Positions 1-9,267 of a stretch of DNA of 64,000 nt are shown in pieces. The first letter of the stretch is position 1, and each line of letters starts with the position of its first letter. The stretch is from assembly GCF_000293885.2 (NCBI RefSeq), contig NZ_CP010945.1:1116001-1180000 (forward strand). Direction: 5' to 3'. This stretch comes from Pseudomonas fluorescens NCIMB 11764 (GTDB lineage: Bacteria; Pseudomonadota; Gammaproteobacteria; Pseudomonadales; Pseudomonadaceae). The position numbers and the translations under genes were made by a program. The notes beneath the pieces were generated by a model, which was not told where the DNA came from, ran no database searches, and saw only the letters and a program-made list of their open reading frames with translations.

Positions 1-290
1 TTGGCGTCGTCCACTTGTTGCTGGGTCAAAAAAGGTTCGTAGTAGGGCAGCTGCGTATGGCGCTTTATAACCCCGGCTAGCGATAAGCCTGTGCCGCACG
101 GCAGCGCCTCGGCAAGCTCAGCTAGTCGACATGGAAAAGCCACGTTCTGCGAGAAGAAGTTTGCGGACTGCGCTCCATCGAAAACTGCTCCGCAGCTACG
201 TACGCCACAGAGCCGGGCGTATCTTGAAAGGACGCTGTGAAGCGTCTCATCGTGAAACACGGCCGGAAAGAAATGGAATTTGAGCCCCAT
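1..290 (-). CDS. tnsD: TnsD/TniQ family target-site selector (N-terminal part, cut by window edge)
   Basis: An open frame of 96 codons starts at an ATG at 290 and runs off the left edge without a stop. It begins 15 bp after the tnsC stop, with an AAGGTG ribosome site just upstream. The N-terminus contains the TniQ-type motif HDETLHSVLSRYARLCG (residues about 13-29), preceded by a hydrophobic FFPAVF stretch. TnsD proteins bind the 3' end of glmS and recruit TnsC to direct insertion downstream. The position right after glmS supports this role here, but the DNA-binding C-terminus is not visible. A TniQ homologue with another target cannot be excluded from this fragment alone. Confidence 0.75.
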   Translation of the reverse strand, partial: MGLKFHFFPAVFHDETLHSVLSRYARLCGVRSCGAVFDGAQSANFFSQNVAFPCRLAELAEALPCGTGLSLAGVIKRHTQLPYYEPFLTQQQVDDA

Positions 291-305
291 TTCGTCACCT
301 TTTAT

Positions 306-1775
306 TCACCCCTTCCGATACAACGGAGAGAACTCAAATAGATCTCTGTTTATCCAACCGGCGCTCTTCAACGCCTCAATGGAGTCTTCACTTTCACTTA
401 ACGCCTGTGCCTCTGACGTCTCAACCGCCACCGCCGAAGGAGGCTGCGATTTGAGTGGGTTAACGGGCGCCGCATTAGGCTTTGGGGCACTATTGTCGCT
501 GCGACTGATGACACTGCGCAGCAACGCCAGTCGCTCCGGCCGAGCCAAACCATCGAACGCCATCATGTCGCTTAGTTGGTCTTCAATCGGAAGCAAATCG
601 TCGAACTGCCGCATCCGTTTCGGATCTCGGCTTCGCAGGGCGGACAAAGCTGGCTTCAATATTTGCATCTTGGTGTTGCTCACCAACGCGATTGTCTCGG
701 CGGTAACGCATTCCGAACCACTCTGGATCGCATACCTCTGACTGAGCACCAAAAGCTTCACCAAAAAGTCGGTGACGCCTTGTGTATGCTCATACAGCGC
801 ATCAAACACTTCTTCGGTCAGTTCGACCGGCTGCTGGTACCACTGATAGCTCCAGAGGTTTTCAACGAGCATTCGCCACTCGTCATCGTCCTTCTCAAAG
901 CGTTTAAATTCGAGTACCCCGACGCCGCAGCAACGCCGTGCGTTGCGCATGACGTCCGAAAATAGGCTAATCATCGAATTTGTCCCGATGAACACCACGG
1001 GAATGCCGATGTTGTTCACTAGATGGAGGAAGAAATTCAGCATGTTGTCCTTGCCCCCAGTTTTCGCCAGGTGCAGGTTCTGTAGTTCGTCGATCAACAG
1101 AGCGCCGATGAAAAATGTACTCGCAACCTGCTCCATTTGTTGCAACGAGTCATTGATGTTCCGAGCCCGATGCCGCTTGTAGTAATCCTCATCACCTAAC
1201 GCTCGCCCGACCGCATAGAAGAATTGCTGACAGAAGCCTGCCAGCGACCCATCTCGGGGGCAGTCAAGCTTGAGCCAGGTGATCTGGGTATGAACGAACT
1301 GCTTTCCTTCATAACGCTCGTGTCGGATCGTTTGAGGGTAGAGACTCAAAATGGCTTCGAGGGCGGTGGACTTCCCAATGCCACTAAGGCCAACCAGACT
1401 GAACGTTTCGGCAGTGGACTTGAATCCATCGTGGTAGCGCTGTGCACCCGAAAGCGAGTGTAGATGTCTGACAGTGTCTGGAGAAGTCGGGTTGCGTCCG
1501 ACGTACCCTCGTCGGACCAGCAATGAAAATACGGACTCCAGATCCATGTGGACAATCAGAGGCTGAACCACCGTCCTCAACCGGTCGATACAGTGGATCC
1601 GAGTCGAACGGTCAAGGGCGAGCTCTTCTGGATCAACAGGACGGGGAAAATTCGAGATCAGTTGGATTGCTACCTCTTCTGAGAAGATAGGTGGCAGCGC
1701 TTCGATGAGCGGATTTCCCGCGTAGTCCGCTATCGCCTGCTTGGTGTAGCTTGCGAAAACTTGGGCGCCTTTCAT
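306..1775 (-). CDS. tnsC: TnsC-like AAA+ transposition regulator
   Basis: A 489-residue ATPase with Walker A GLSGIGKS (about 129-136) and Walker B ALLIDE (about 225-230) followed by LQNL, the pattern of TnsC/TniB regulators. In Tn7 systems, ATP-bound TnsC links the target selector (TnsD) to the TnsAB transposase and gives target immunity. It is somewhat shorter than E. coli Tn7 TnsC (about 555). Its ATG shares one base with the tnsB stop (TAATG), so translation is probably coupled, and the tnsD-like frame follows after 15 bp. The N-terminal 120 residues before the ATPase core fit the part that contacts TnsD in Tn7 TnsC. That assignment is by family knowledge. Confidence 0.9.
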   Translation of the reverse strand: MKGAQVFASYTKQAIADYAGNPLIEALPPIFSEEVAIQLISNFPRPVDPEELALDRSTRIHCIDRLRTVVQPLIVHMDLESVFSLLVRRGYVGRNPTSPDTVRHLHSLSGAQRYHDGFKSTAETFSLVGLSGIGKSTALEAILSLYPQTIRHERYEGKQFVHTQITWLKLDCPRDGSLAGFCQQFFYAVGRALGDEDYYKRHRARNINDSLQQMEQVASTFFIGALLIDELQNLHLAKTGGKDNMLNFFLHLVNNIGIPVVFIGTNSMISLFSDVMRNARRCCGVGVLEFKRFEKDDDEWRMLVENLWSYQWYQQPVELTEEVFDALYEHTQGVTDFLVKLLVLSQRYAIQSGSECVTAETIALVSNTKMQILKPALSALRSRDPKRMRQFDDLLPIEDQLSDMMAFDGLARPERLALLRSVISRSDNSAPKPNAAPVNPLKSQPPSAVAVETSEAQALSESEDSIEALKSAGWINRDLFEFSPLYRKG

Positions 1776-3940
1776 TAGTTTTGTCCTGGGCGGAGTCGTT
1801 TGAGCATATCGATGACCTGAGCGCTGCGAGGGCCGGCAAAGTTCTCCGAGCGTTCTGGGGCGGTCTCTGCCTTCTGCCCAGGCGGGTCAATCCTCACACC
1901 CTCTGGCACATGGGCGGTCTCCCGCTCCTTGAGGCGTTCAACAGCGCGGTTCTCACGAATATTTCCAATCATCTCGGCCTTGGTCGCAGGGACTGGCTCT
2001 TCTTTTCGCTCAGCCATCGCACCACTGACGATTTGATTAACCTCCTCTAGAAGCGAAATCCGACTCTCCAACTCAGCGCGTTTATGAGCCGGTGGAGCCT
2101 GGCGGTAAGCTTCGAGCAGGTCGAAAATTTCATCGGATCGATAATCAGCATACTTGTGATCGGACTTACGCAAATCGCAACGGATGAACTGTTTGTTGTC
2201 GCCCCGGATCCAAATATGTGCCGCGGAATTTGGATCATACCAACACTCTATAGACCAAACCCCGCGGCTACGGGCTTTCGCAAACCAGTTGTTCTCGATC
2301 GCTACATCACAGACATAGTGCATCCCTCGGAATAGCACACCACCCTTTTGCACCGTTGCTTGCTCGCGCGGAAGCAAATGGAGATAGACCAGCTCGTCGG
2401 GATGATTGTTTGGTTCGACGTGGCCATTTTCCAACGCCCAAGTCCAAATACCTACCGGCGTCGGGTCGACACCGTCGTTCATCATCTCTTGAGTGAGCCT
2501 GTCGGGCTGCCGGTTGAAGCGGTTATAGTGAAGGACGCACTGGATGATGATCTTAGTGAACTCTTTCATGCTCAGCGTCGCGTCGAGTCGGTAATCTCGC
2601 TCGCCACGCTCCTTCTCCCTGGCCGCTACGCCACCTGGTAGCCACCTGATGCCCGTCAAATCGTTCAGGATACCGAACCGACTCTCCACCATCGACTTCC
2701 AGTCCGGCCGGTAAGGCGGAGCGATTCCCAGCTCGATATTCAGGCCAGTGGCAAGACCTTCAGCTGCTTTCCCCAACATCTCGCCTCGATCAGCGTAGAT
2801 GTGATGCGGGAGGTGGTGACAGGCCCATTCTTCGGGATCGATTGTGACCCCGTTGGTAGCGCAAAACTGAACCTTCGAAGTGAAAGCGTTGAACAGCGCT
2901 TGCCTGGCTCCGTTCCAGCTCGGCCCCTCCAACCCGATGTAGAGACCGACGATCATGCCGGAGAAGCTATCGATGACGACGTACACCACCGGCCGTCCAA
3001 TGAGCATCCGCCTGGAGTAGCCGTTCACGAGATAAATGTCAGCAATGGTGGCATCGATCTCAAACTGATGGCAGGGGCCACGAAGCCAGTCACGCACGGT
3101 TCCAGAAAGGGGGCGGCAATCTTTTAGCCACTTCCGCATTCCCTTACGCCCGCGTTCAGTTTCAACTTCGTCGAAATATTGCTTTCCCCAATAATCGAAC
3201 TGCCTGAAGGAAGGAATTTCCGAATCGGGTAGGAGGCGACCACCCGATTCTGGATTTTTCGAAAGGTCTTTCGCTGTGTAGAACCTTCTAAGCATCTCGA
3301 CATAGGCGCTGGTTATCGTAGAAGTCTTATCCCCCACGAATAACGAGTAACCGACACGGATACAGCGCTTATCCACGGCATCAATAAGCTTGGTCGGCGA
3401 AACGGCAATACCTTGGTATCGTGGTTTTCTGCCGGGCGGTTTTGCGGGATCATACTTGCGCTCAGGAACTCCGACGCCCGCGTAGTTTTTCAAGAGCGCA
3501 TTTCGAACCTGGCCATTGATCCAGTAACGGTACAGAAGTCGATAGATACTCTTGCGCTGCATGCCAAGCTCAACAGCTCTAGCGCCCACCATTCGCCCCA
3601 TCTCATCGGGAGCAAATATCTGACCTGGGTAATCTGAGTCGATCAGGGGAGCGATGATGTTCCACTTTTCATCCCTTTCCCGCTTCTTTTTCTCATCCAG
3701 GTCATCCTCTAGCACTAAGAGAAACTCAGGCGTAACAACCTTGGATGGCTTCGTATCGCCTGCTATGACAGAGCCGCGAAGCTCTTCCAAGCCCAAACCA
3801 ATCGGTTGGCGTGGCGGGTCCGTTAATTGGATCAAAACTACCGCATCGTATCGCTCACTGAGATACAAGACCCTAACGATACCAGGCACGACGGAAAACT
3901 CAGTGACCGGTTCAAAAATATCATTGACTTGGACTTTCAT
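1775..3940 (-). CDS. tnsB: TnsB-like DDE transposase
   Basis: A 721-residue rve/Mu-type integrase-core transposase. The likely catalytic triad is D296 (EIDAT), D384 (IYADRGE) and E419 (SMVESRFG); the 35-residue D-E spacing is typical of the DDE(35) class. N-terminal helix-turn-helix regions (about 100-170) would bind the end repeats. TnsB cuts and joins the 3' ends while TnsA cuts the 5' ends, giving cut-and-paste movement. It starts at an ATG overlapping the tnsA stop by 4 bp (ATGA) and ends overlapping the tnsC start. Length is close to Tn7 TnsB (702). No interruption is visible, so it looks intact. Confidence 0.93.
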   Translation of the reverse strand: MKVQVNDIFEPVTEFSVVPGIVRVLYLSERYDAVVLIQLTDPPRQPIGLGLEELRGSVIAGDTKPSKVVTPEFLLVLEDDLDEKKKRERDEKWNIIAPLIDSDYPGQIFAPDEMGRMVGARAVELGMQRKSIYRLLYRYWINGQVRNALLKNYAGVGVPERKYDPAKPPGRKPRYQGIAVSPTKLIDAVDKRCIRVGYSLFVGDKTSTITSAYVEMLRRFYTAKDLSKNPESGGRLLPDSEIPSFRQFDYWGKQYFDEVETERGRKGMRKWLKDCRPLSGTVRDWLRGPCHQFEIDATIADIYLVNGYSRRMLIGRPVVYVVIDSFSGMIVGLYIGLEGPSWNGARQALFNAFTSKVQFCATNGVTIDPEEWACHHLPHHIYADRGEMLGKAAEGLATGLNIELGIAPPYRPDWKSMVESRFGILNDLTGIRWLPGGVAAREKERGERDYRLDATLSMKEFTKIIIQCVLHYNRFNRQPDRLTQEMMNDGVDPTPVGIWTWALENGHVEPNNHPDELVYLHLLPREQATVQKGGVLFRGMHYVCDVAIENNWFAKARSRGVWSIECWYDPNSAAHIWIRGDNKQFIRCDLRKSDHKYADYRSDEIFDLLEAYRQAPPAHKRAELESRISLLEEVNQIVSGAMAERKEEPVPATKAEMIGNIRENRAVERLKERETAHVPEGVRIDPPGQKAETAPERSENFAGPRSAQVIDMLKRLRPGQN

Positions 3941-4794
3941 GATAAGCCCTCCGCCGCCAGTGAAATTTTTATTGGGTTTTCGATGATTTCAAAGGTTGGT
4001 AGTAGTGCAGTCATTTGAATGGGAGTACCAACCAAATCTACGTTGATCGACTTGGACCATATCAGGTGATGATATAAAGCCCGAGAATCTTGATAGGAGA
4101 TAAATAAACGTGCGGCAATCTTTCGCAGACTTTCAGCAGTACTCCAAGGGTATGGACGGCAGCTAGCTAAGTGCTCCAGAAAATCTGAATGTAATGAGGG
4201 CTCTACCAAAGCGCGCGGCAGCTGAGCGAATTTCCTGAGCAAGCCTAAGTTTTTGATCAAATCGGGACTGAACATTTCTTCAGTGACAATGGCCCAATCA
4301 ACGTGTTGACCAGCCCAGAAACGCTTTTCGATCTCAAGTTTTTCCAACGTTCTCCTGGCTTGTTTGCCTTCGAGGTCGCTGCGGTATTTGATTGTTCGTG
4401 CTACGGATTTAAAGCTGCCATCGGGCTTTTTTATTGTTAATAAAAAATCCGTGGTCATGACGTAAGGAAGCACTGTCTTCGGATACCTGGGGTATCGCAC
4501 TCCGATAGAGCTAGCGATTGCTTGAGCACTTTCTCGCGGCAGCAATGGATACTGCTCGCGTATATCCACAACATCTTCCGAAAATTCACATACCAAAAAA
4601 TAGGCGCGTTCTAGGTCAGAAAAGAGGTGATGGAGGCGATCGATCTTCACACCTTGGATCTTATGGGAGCGTCCTCTGGAAGGCACGTCTTGGACGCGCA
4701 GCCAGGGCAGATAACTGGCACCAGCACCGCTACCGAATCCATTCGTAATATGCCGCTGAATATCTGTCTCAGACGAAAACCTACGACCGCGCAA
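3937..4794 (-). CDS. tnsA: TnsA-like endonuclease of heteromeric transposase
   Basis: A 285-residue TnsA homologue. The restriction-enzyme-like catalytic residues are likely E62 (DLERAY), D116 (TTDFLL) and K136 (TIKYRS), close to E63/D114/K132 of Tn7 TnsA. A C-terminal helical domain (about 170-285) would contact TnsC. It cleaves the 5' strands at the transposon ends together with TnsB. The start is a TTG at 4794, not an ATG, chosen because a full AAGGAGG ribosome site lies four to five bases upstream and the TnsA family N-terminus fits. It is the first gene of an overlapping tnsABC(D) operon. Confidence 0.9.
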   Translation of the reverse strand: MRGRRFSSETDIQRHITNGFGSGAGASYLPWLRVQDVPSRGRSHKIQGVKIDRLHHLFSDLERAYFLVCEFSEDVVDIREQYPLLPRESAQAIASSIGVRYPRYPKTVLPYVMTTDFLLTIKKPDGSFKSVARTIKYRSDLEGKQARRTLEKLEIEKRFWAGQHVDWAIVTEEMFSPDLIKNLGLLRKFAQLPRALVEPSLHSDFLEHLASCRPYPWSTAESLRKIAARLFISYQDSRALYHHLIWSKSINVDLVGTPIQMTALLPTFEIIENPIKISLAAEGLS

Positions 4795-4943
4795 TGCTAC
4801 CTCCTTCGTCCGCCGGGACCGCCTCTCCTCGCCCTGAAAATAGTTATAGGAAAAAATCGTCCACCATCTGCCGATGGTACAGCGCTCTTTAGCCTACTCC
4901 CGGAGCGGGAAGAAGCGGAGAATCTAGACCGACGGCTCAGCCC

Positions 4944-4976
4944 AAAAATGGAAACCCCCGTAGATACGGGGGTTTC
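4944..4976 (-). terminator. Perfect hairpin terminator inside the transposon end
   Basis: A 12-bp perfect inverted repeat with a 2-base loop at 4951-4976, followed on the minus strand by a short T-run (4944-4948). It lies between the end repeats and tnsA, so it would stop transcripts reading out of glmS before they enter the tns operon. Because it is inboard of the end repeats it belongs to the element, not to glmS. Termination is inferred from structure only. Confidence 0.7.
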
Positions 4977-4982
4977 GGCCTT

Positions 4983-5042
4983 GTGTCAATCTATGTTGCG
5001 TCGTGTCAATCTTTATTGTTTTGTGTCAATCTTTATTGTTAG
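4983..5042 (-). repeat. Three tandem 20-bp repeats, probable TnsB binding sites
   Basis: Units 4983-5002, 5003-5022 and 5023-5042 each begin GTGTCAATCT on the plus strand; the outer two are 18/20 identical and the inner one diverges in its second half. Read from the outside in, each gives (A)ACAATAAAGATTGACAC or a variant. The ACAATAAAG core resembles the TnsB sites of the Tn7 right end, which also has closely packed copies. This marks the transposon end. Confidence 0.8.
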
Positions 5043-5048
5043 AAACCA

Positions 5049-5109
5049 GCCCCTTGTTTCAGCTGTGGATAACTTATTCCACCGTCACCGATTTCGCCAG
5101 GTTACGCGG
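5049..5109 (-). other. attTn7: insertion point and TnsD recognition region
   Basis: The last 36 bases of glmS (5074-5109) are the segment recognised by TnsD in Tn7-type elements; the next 25 bp (5049-5073) lead to the insertion point. The gap holds a perfect DnaA 9-mer at 5064-5072. Recognition is established for Tn7 and inferred here. The target duplication cannot be confirmed because the other transposon end is not in the window. Confidence 0.6.
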
Positions 5110-6906
5110 CTGGTCAACGTCCGTGCCTTTCAATACCGCGACGTAGTACGACAGCAACTGCAGCGGAATGGTGTAGAGGATTGGCGACAGGATGTCGTGG
5201 ATGTGCGGCATGTGCACAACATGGGTGCCTTCGCCGTTGGTCATGCCGGCCTGCTCGTCGGCGAAGACGATCAGTTGGCCGCCACGGGCGCGGACTTCCT
5301 GAAGGTTGGACTTCAACTTCTCCAGCAGTTCGTTGTTCGGCGCCACGGTCACCACAGGCATGTCGTTATCCACAAGCGCCAACGGGCCGTGTTTCAGCTC
5401 GCCGGCGGGATAGGCTTCGGCGTGGATGTAGGAGATTTCCTTGAGTTTCAAGGCACCTTCCATCGCCACCGGGAACTGCGCGCCACGACCGAGGAACAGC
5501 GTGTGATGCTTCTCGGCGAACAACTCGGCGATTTTTTCCACGGTGCTGTTCATCGCCAGAGCTTCGCCAAGACGTGTTGGCAGGCGACGCAGTTCTTCGA
5601 CCAGAGTGGCTTCGACGCCTTTAGCCAATGTGCCGCGAACCTGACCCAGGGACAGGGTCAACAACAGCAGGCCGACCAGTTGAGTGGTAAACGCTTTGGT
5701 CGATGCGACACCGATTTCGCGACCGGCATGCGTCAGCAGAGTCAGGTCGGATTCACGCACCAGCGAGCTGATGCCGACGTTGCAGATAGCCAGGCTGGCG
5801 AGAAAACCCAGTTCCTTGGCGTTGCGCAGCGCAGCCAGCGTGTCGGCGGTTTCGCCGGACTGGGAAATGGTCACGAACAGGGTGTCGGGCTGCACCACCA
5901 CTTTGCGGTAGCGGAATTCACTGGCGACTTCGACCTGGCACGGAATGCCGGCCAGTTCTTCGAGCCAGTAACGGGCAACCATGCCGGCGTGATAACTGGT
6001 GCCGCAAGCGACGATCTGCACGTTACGCACTTTGGCGAACAACTCGGCGGCCTGTGGGCCGAACGCCTGTACCAGCACGCCGTTCGGGCTCAGACGACCT
6101 TCGAGGGTGCGTTGCACAACAGCCGGTTGTTCGTGGATTTCCTTGAGCATGAAGTGGCGGAATTCGCCCTTGTCAGCCGCTTCGGCGCCGTCACGGTACT
6201 GTACGGTTTCACGGGTGACGGCATTGCCGCTGACGTCCCAGATCTGCACGTTGTCTCGACGAATTTCGGCGATATCGCCTTCTTCCAGGTACATGAAACG
6301 GTCAGTGACCTGACGCAGGGCCAACTGGTCGGAGGCGAGAAAGTTTTCCCCCAGACCCAGTCCGATCACCAACGGGCTGCCACTGCGGGCAGCGACCAGG
6401 CGATCCGGTTGATCGGCACTGATCACGGCCAGACCGTAAGCACCGTGCAGCTCTTTCACGGTGGCCTTGAGCGCCACGGTCAGATCCTTCAGATCCTTGA
6501 GTTTGTGATTCAGCAGATGGGCGATGACTTCGGTGTCGGTGTCCGAGGTGAACACGTAACCCAGCGCCTTGAGTTGTTCGCGCAGGGCTTCATGGTTCTC
6601 GATGATGCCGTTGTGCACCACTGCCAGATCGCCGGAGAAATGCGGGTGCGCATTACGCTCGCACGGCGCACCGTGTGTGGCCCAGCGAGTGTGAGCGATA
6701 CCGAGGCGACCGATCAGCGGCTCGGCTTCAAGTGCCAGTTCCAGCTCGCTGACTTTGCCTGGACGACGCATGCGCTCAAGCTTTGCATCGTTGGTGAAGA
6801 TCGCCACACCGGCGCTGTCATAGCCACGGTATTCGAGGCGTTTGAGGCCTTCGAGCAGGATGGCGGTGATGTTACGTTCTGCGACTGCGCCGACAATTCC
6901 ACACAT
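5074..6906 (-). CDS. glmS: Glucosamine-6-phosphate synthase (glutamine-hydrolysing)
   Basis: A 610-residue GlmS. It makes glucosamine-6-phosphate from fructose-6-phosphate and glutamine, the first step to UDP-GlcNAc for peptidoglycan and LPS. Cys2 (MCGIVG) is the glutaminase nucleophile; the N-terminal class II amidotransferase domain covers about 2-220, and two SIS sugar-isomerase domains follow, with SQSGETADT in the first. The C-terminus ends SVTVE, typical of the family. It starts one base after the stop of the DeoR-type regulator gene, so the two are co-transcribed. No GlmS ribozyme was expected or seen. Its 3' end is the attTn7 site used by the adjacent transposon; the gene itself is intact. 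Confidence 0.98.
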   Translation of the reverse strand: MCGIVGAVAERNITAILLEGLKRLEYRGYDSAGVAIFTNDAKLERMRRPGKVSELELALEAEPLIGRLGIAHTRWATHGAPCERNAHPHFSGDLAVVHNGIIENHEALREQLKALGYVFTSDTDTEVIAHLLNHKLKDLKDLTVALKATVKELHGAYGLAVISADQPDRLVAARSGSPLVIGLGLGENFLASDQLALRQVTDRFMYLEEGDIAEIRRDNVQIWDVSGNAVTRETVQYRDGAEAADKGEFRHFMLKEIHEQPAVVQRTLEGRLSPNGVLVQAFGPQAAELFAKVRNVQIVACGTSYHAGMVARYWLEELAGIPCQVEVASEFRYRKVVVQPDTLFVTISQSGETADTLAALRNAKELGFLASLAICNVGISSLVRESDLTLLTHAGREIGVASTKAFTTQLVGLLLLTLSLGQVRGTLAKGVEATLVEELRRLPTRLGEALAMNSTVEKIAELFAEKHHTLFLGRGAQFPVAMEGALKLKEISYIHAEAYPAGELKHGPLALVDNDMPVVTVAPNNELLEKLKSNLQEVRARGGQLIVFADEQAGMTNGEGTHVVHMPHIHDILSPILYTIPLQLLSYYVAVLKGTDVDQPRNLAKSVTVE

Positions 6907-6907
6907 G

Positions 6908-7684
6908 CTATTTCTCCTGACTGACAGCCGCGCAAATCAAAGTGATGCCGCGGGCCTGAATCTGATCCCGTGCCTCAAGCGGCAGGCGATCATCGGTAAT
7001 AAGGGTATGGACACTGCTCCAGGGCAGTTCCAGGTTGGGAATCTTGCGGCCGATCTTATCGGCCTCGACCATCACGATCACTTCGCGGGCGACATCGGCC
7101 ATGACCCGGCTCAGTCCCAGCAATTCATTGAAGGTGGTGGTTCCACGTACCAGGTCGATGCCATCGGCGCCGATGAACAACTGGTCGAAATCGTACGAGC
7201 GCAGAACCTGCTCGGCGACCTGCCCCTGAAAGGATTCGGAGTGCGGATCCCAAGTGCCGCCCGTCATCAACAGCACCGGTTCGTGTTCGAGTTCGCTCAG
7301 GGCGTTGGCGACGTGCAGGGAATTGGTCATCACCACCAGGCCAGGTTGCTGCCCCAGTTCGGGGATCATCGCAGCGGTCGTGCTGCCGCTGTCGATGATG
7401 ATCCGTGCATGCTCGCGAATTCGCGTGACGGCAGCGCGGGCGATGGCCTGCTTGTATTTGGAGACTGGCTGACCGATGTCGGCCACCAATTCCTGAGGCA
7501 TGGTGACGGCACCGCCGTAACGGCGTAGCAACAAGCCATTGCTTTCGAGCGCCGCCAGATCCTTGCGAATCGTAACTTCCGAAGTTTCGAAACGCTTGGC
7601 CAGCTCATCCACACTGACTTCGCCCTGCTCATTGAGCAAGGCGAGGATATTGTGACGACGTTGGGGAGTATTGCGTTTCGACAT
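6908..7684 (-). CDS. glmR: DeoR-family transcriptional regulator next to glmS
   Basis: A 258-residue DeoR-type protein: N-terminal winged helix-turn-helix (about 6-60, with [11 protein letters not shown]) and a C-terminal sugar-phosphate-sensing domain of the ribose-isomerase-like fold (about 75-250). It lies between glmU and glmS on the same strand; the same arrangement in P. aeruginosa is annotated glmR. A role in tuning amino-sugar genes is plausible from position but not shown by the sequence. The 97-bp gap upstream (7685-7781) contains a TTGACG hexamer but no convincing -10, so it may also be read from glmU. The stop is one base from the glmS start. Confidence 0.88.
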   Translation of the reverse strand: MSKRNTPQRRHNILALLNEQGEVSVDELAKRFETSEVTIRKDLAALESNGLLLRRYGGAVTMPQELVADIGQPVSKYKQAIARAAVTRIREHARIIIDSGSTTAAMIPELGQQPGLVVMTNSLHVANALSELEHEPVLLMTGGTWDPHSESFQGQVAEQVLRSYDFDQLFIGADGIDLVRGTTTFNELLGLSRVMADVAREVIVMVEADKIGRKIPNLELPWSSVHTLITDDRLPLEARDQIQARGITLICAAVSQEK

Positions 7685-7781
7685 GGCTTAGTAAGTTTCG
7701 ATTCGAAAGATAACGGAAGCAATCAAAACCTATCGGCGAAACTTCGTCAAGCGAGACGCGACAAAAAGATCTGTGGATAAC

Positions 7782-9149
7782 TCAGCTCTTCTTGATTTTC
7801 TCCGGCCGCTTCCAGCCGTCAATGTTCTTCTGGCGTGCACGGCCCACAGCCAATTGTGCGTTATCCACATTTTGCGTAATGGTCGAGCCGGCGGCGGTGG
7901 TCGCACCGCTGGAGATATCCACAGGCGCCACCAATGAGTTGTTGGAACCGATGAACACATCCTCACCCAGGACGGTTTTCCACTTGTTGGCGCCGTCATA
8001 GTTGCAGGTGATGGTGCCGGCGCCGATGTTGGTGCGCGCGCCGATTTCGGCATCGCCCAGGTAGGTCAGGTGACCGGCCTTGGCGCCTTCGCCCATATGC
8101 GCGTTTTTCAGCTCGACAAAGTTACCCACATGGGCGCGAGCCTCCAGGACTGTGCCGGGACGCAGGCGAGCGAACGGTCCGGCATCGCTGCCTTCTCCAA
8201 GAATGGCGCCTTCGATATGACTGTTGGCCTTGATCACCACGCCTTTACGCAGAGTGCTGTCCTTGATCACGCAATTCGGACCGATCACCACGTCGTCTTC
8301 GATGACGACTTTGCCTTCGAGGATCACGTTGATGTCGATCAGCACATCGCGGCCGACGGTGACTTCACCACGCACGTCGAAACGCGCCGGGTCACGCAGG
8401 GTCACGCCTTGAGCCATCAAACGACGACCCGCGCGCAATTGATAGTGACGCTCAAGTTCAGAGAGCTGCTTGCGATCGTTGGCGCCCTGCACTTCCATGG
8501 CGTCGTGAGGCTGTTCGGTCGCCACGACCAAACCGTCGCTGACCGCCATGGCAATCACGTCAGTCAGGTAATACTCGCCCTGGGCGTTGTTGTTGGAGAG
8601 ACGACTCATCCAGCCACCCAACTGCGCGAACGGCAGCGCCAGGATGCCGGTATTGCCTTCAGTGATCGAGCGCTCGGCTTCGCTGGCGTCTTTTTGCTCG
8701 ACGATCGCCGTGACCTTGCCGGCGCCATCGCGGACGATGCGGCCATAGCCGGTCGGGTCGTCCAGTTCGACGGTCAGCAAACCCAATTGCTGCGGTGCAA
8801 CGTGCTTGAGCAGGCGCTGAAGGGTTTCGACTTCGATCAACGGCACGTCGCCGTAAAGAATCAAAACGGTGTCGGACTCAATGAATGGCACGGCTTGAGC
8901 TACCGCATGACCAGTACCCAGCTGTTTGTCCTGCAGGACAAAATTCAGATCATCCGCCGCCAGACGCTCACGAACGGCATCGGCACCGTGGCCAATCACC
9001 ACGTGGATGCGCTGTGGATCAAGTTGTCGAGCGCTGTGGATAACGTGGCCAAGCATCGAGTTGCCGGCAATCGGGTGCAGCACTTTCGGCAATGCCGAAC
9101 GCATGCGAGTGCCCTGACCAGCAGCGAGGATAACGATTTCAAGAGACAT
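7782..9149 (-). CDS. glmU: Bifunctional GlmU (GlcNAc-1-P uridyltransferase / GlcN-1-P acetyltransferase)
   Basis: A 455-residue enzyme for the last two steps of UDP-GlcNAc synthesis. The N-terminal nucleotidyltransferase domain (1 to about 228) has the signature LAAGQGTRM at 8-16 and the conserved K of PKVLHP. The C-terminal left-handed beta-helix (about 250-440) shows repeated hexapeptides and carries the acetyltransferase site. Length matches the family. It lies upstream of glmR-glmS on the same strand, so the UDP-GlcNAc genes are grouped. Two perfect DnaA 9-mers fall inside it (7861-7869, 9035-9043) and one just after it (7772-7780). Confidence 0.98.
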   Translation of the reverse strand: MSLEIVILAAGQGTRMRSALPKVLHPIAGNSMLGHVIHSARQLDPQRIHVVIGHGADAVRERLAADDLNFVLQDKQLGTGHAVAQAVPFIESDTVLILYGDVPLIEVETLQRLLKHVAPQQLGLLTVELDDPTGYGRIVRDGAGKVTAIVEQKDASEAERSITEGNTGILALPFAQLGGWMSRLSNNNAQGEYYLTDVIAMAVSDGLVVATEQPHDAMEVQGANDRKQLSELERHYQLRAGRRLMAQGVTLRDPARFDVRGEVTVGRDVLIDINVILEGKVVIEDDVVIGPNCVIKDSTLRKGVVIKANSHIEGAILGEGSDAGPFARLRPGTVLEARAHVGNFVELKNAHMGEGAKAGHLTYLGDAEIGARTNIGAGTITCNYDGANKWKTVLGEDVFIGSNNSLVAPVDISSGATTAAGSTITQNVDNAQLAVGRARQKNIDGWKRPEKIKKS

Positions 9150-9211
9150 GACTGGCTACCAATCCTGGGGTGGTCAGCGGCTGTGACCAGGTTTATTAAA
9201 TTCGGAAAAGA

Positions 9212-9239
9212 AAAAAGGGTAGCCGAGGCTACCCTTTTT
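9212..9239 (-). terminator. Rho-independent terminator of the atp operon
   Basis: A 12-bp perfect stem (AAAAAGGGTAGC / GCTACCCTTTTT) with a 4-base loop between atpC and glmU. The A- and T-tracts on both sides make it able to work in both directions; it ends the leftward atp operon. Confidence 0.9.
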
Positions 9240-9267
9240 AATCAATCGCGCAACAAGTGATGGCCTG

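Larger units (their letters stand above)
1..5048 (-). mobile_element. Tn7-like transposon, glmS-proximal end (partial)
   Basis: Core transposition genes tnsA, tnsB, tnsC and the beginning of a tnsD/tniQ gene run leftward away from glmS, as in Tn7, where tnsA is nearest the right end. Three tandem 20-bp units at 4983-5042 look like TnsB sites. Aligning the ACAATAAAG core of the outermost unit with the same core in the Tn7 right end (from memory) puts the transposon terminus near 5048. The first flanking base would then be about 25 bp after the glmS stop, which is the classic attTn7 insertion point. The far end and all cargo are outside the window. The boundary is inferred; the genes are clear. 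Confidence 0.85.

Noticed and set aside
4863..4878. ACCATC-TGCC-GATGGT inverted repeat before tnsA as an operator
   Set aside because: Short arms, no clear promoter next to it and no second copy; such 6-bp repeats are expected by chance.
4627..6924. A 765-codon plus-strand open frame antisense to glmS
   Set aside because: It is the mirror of a GC-rich, strongly codon-biased gene. It has Gln/His/Val-rich low-complexity protein with no family features, and glmS on the other strand is certain.
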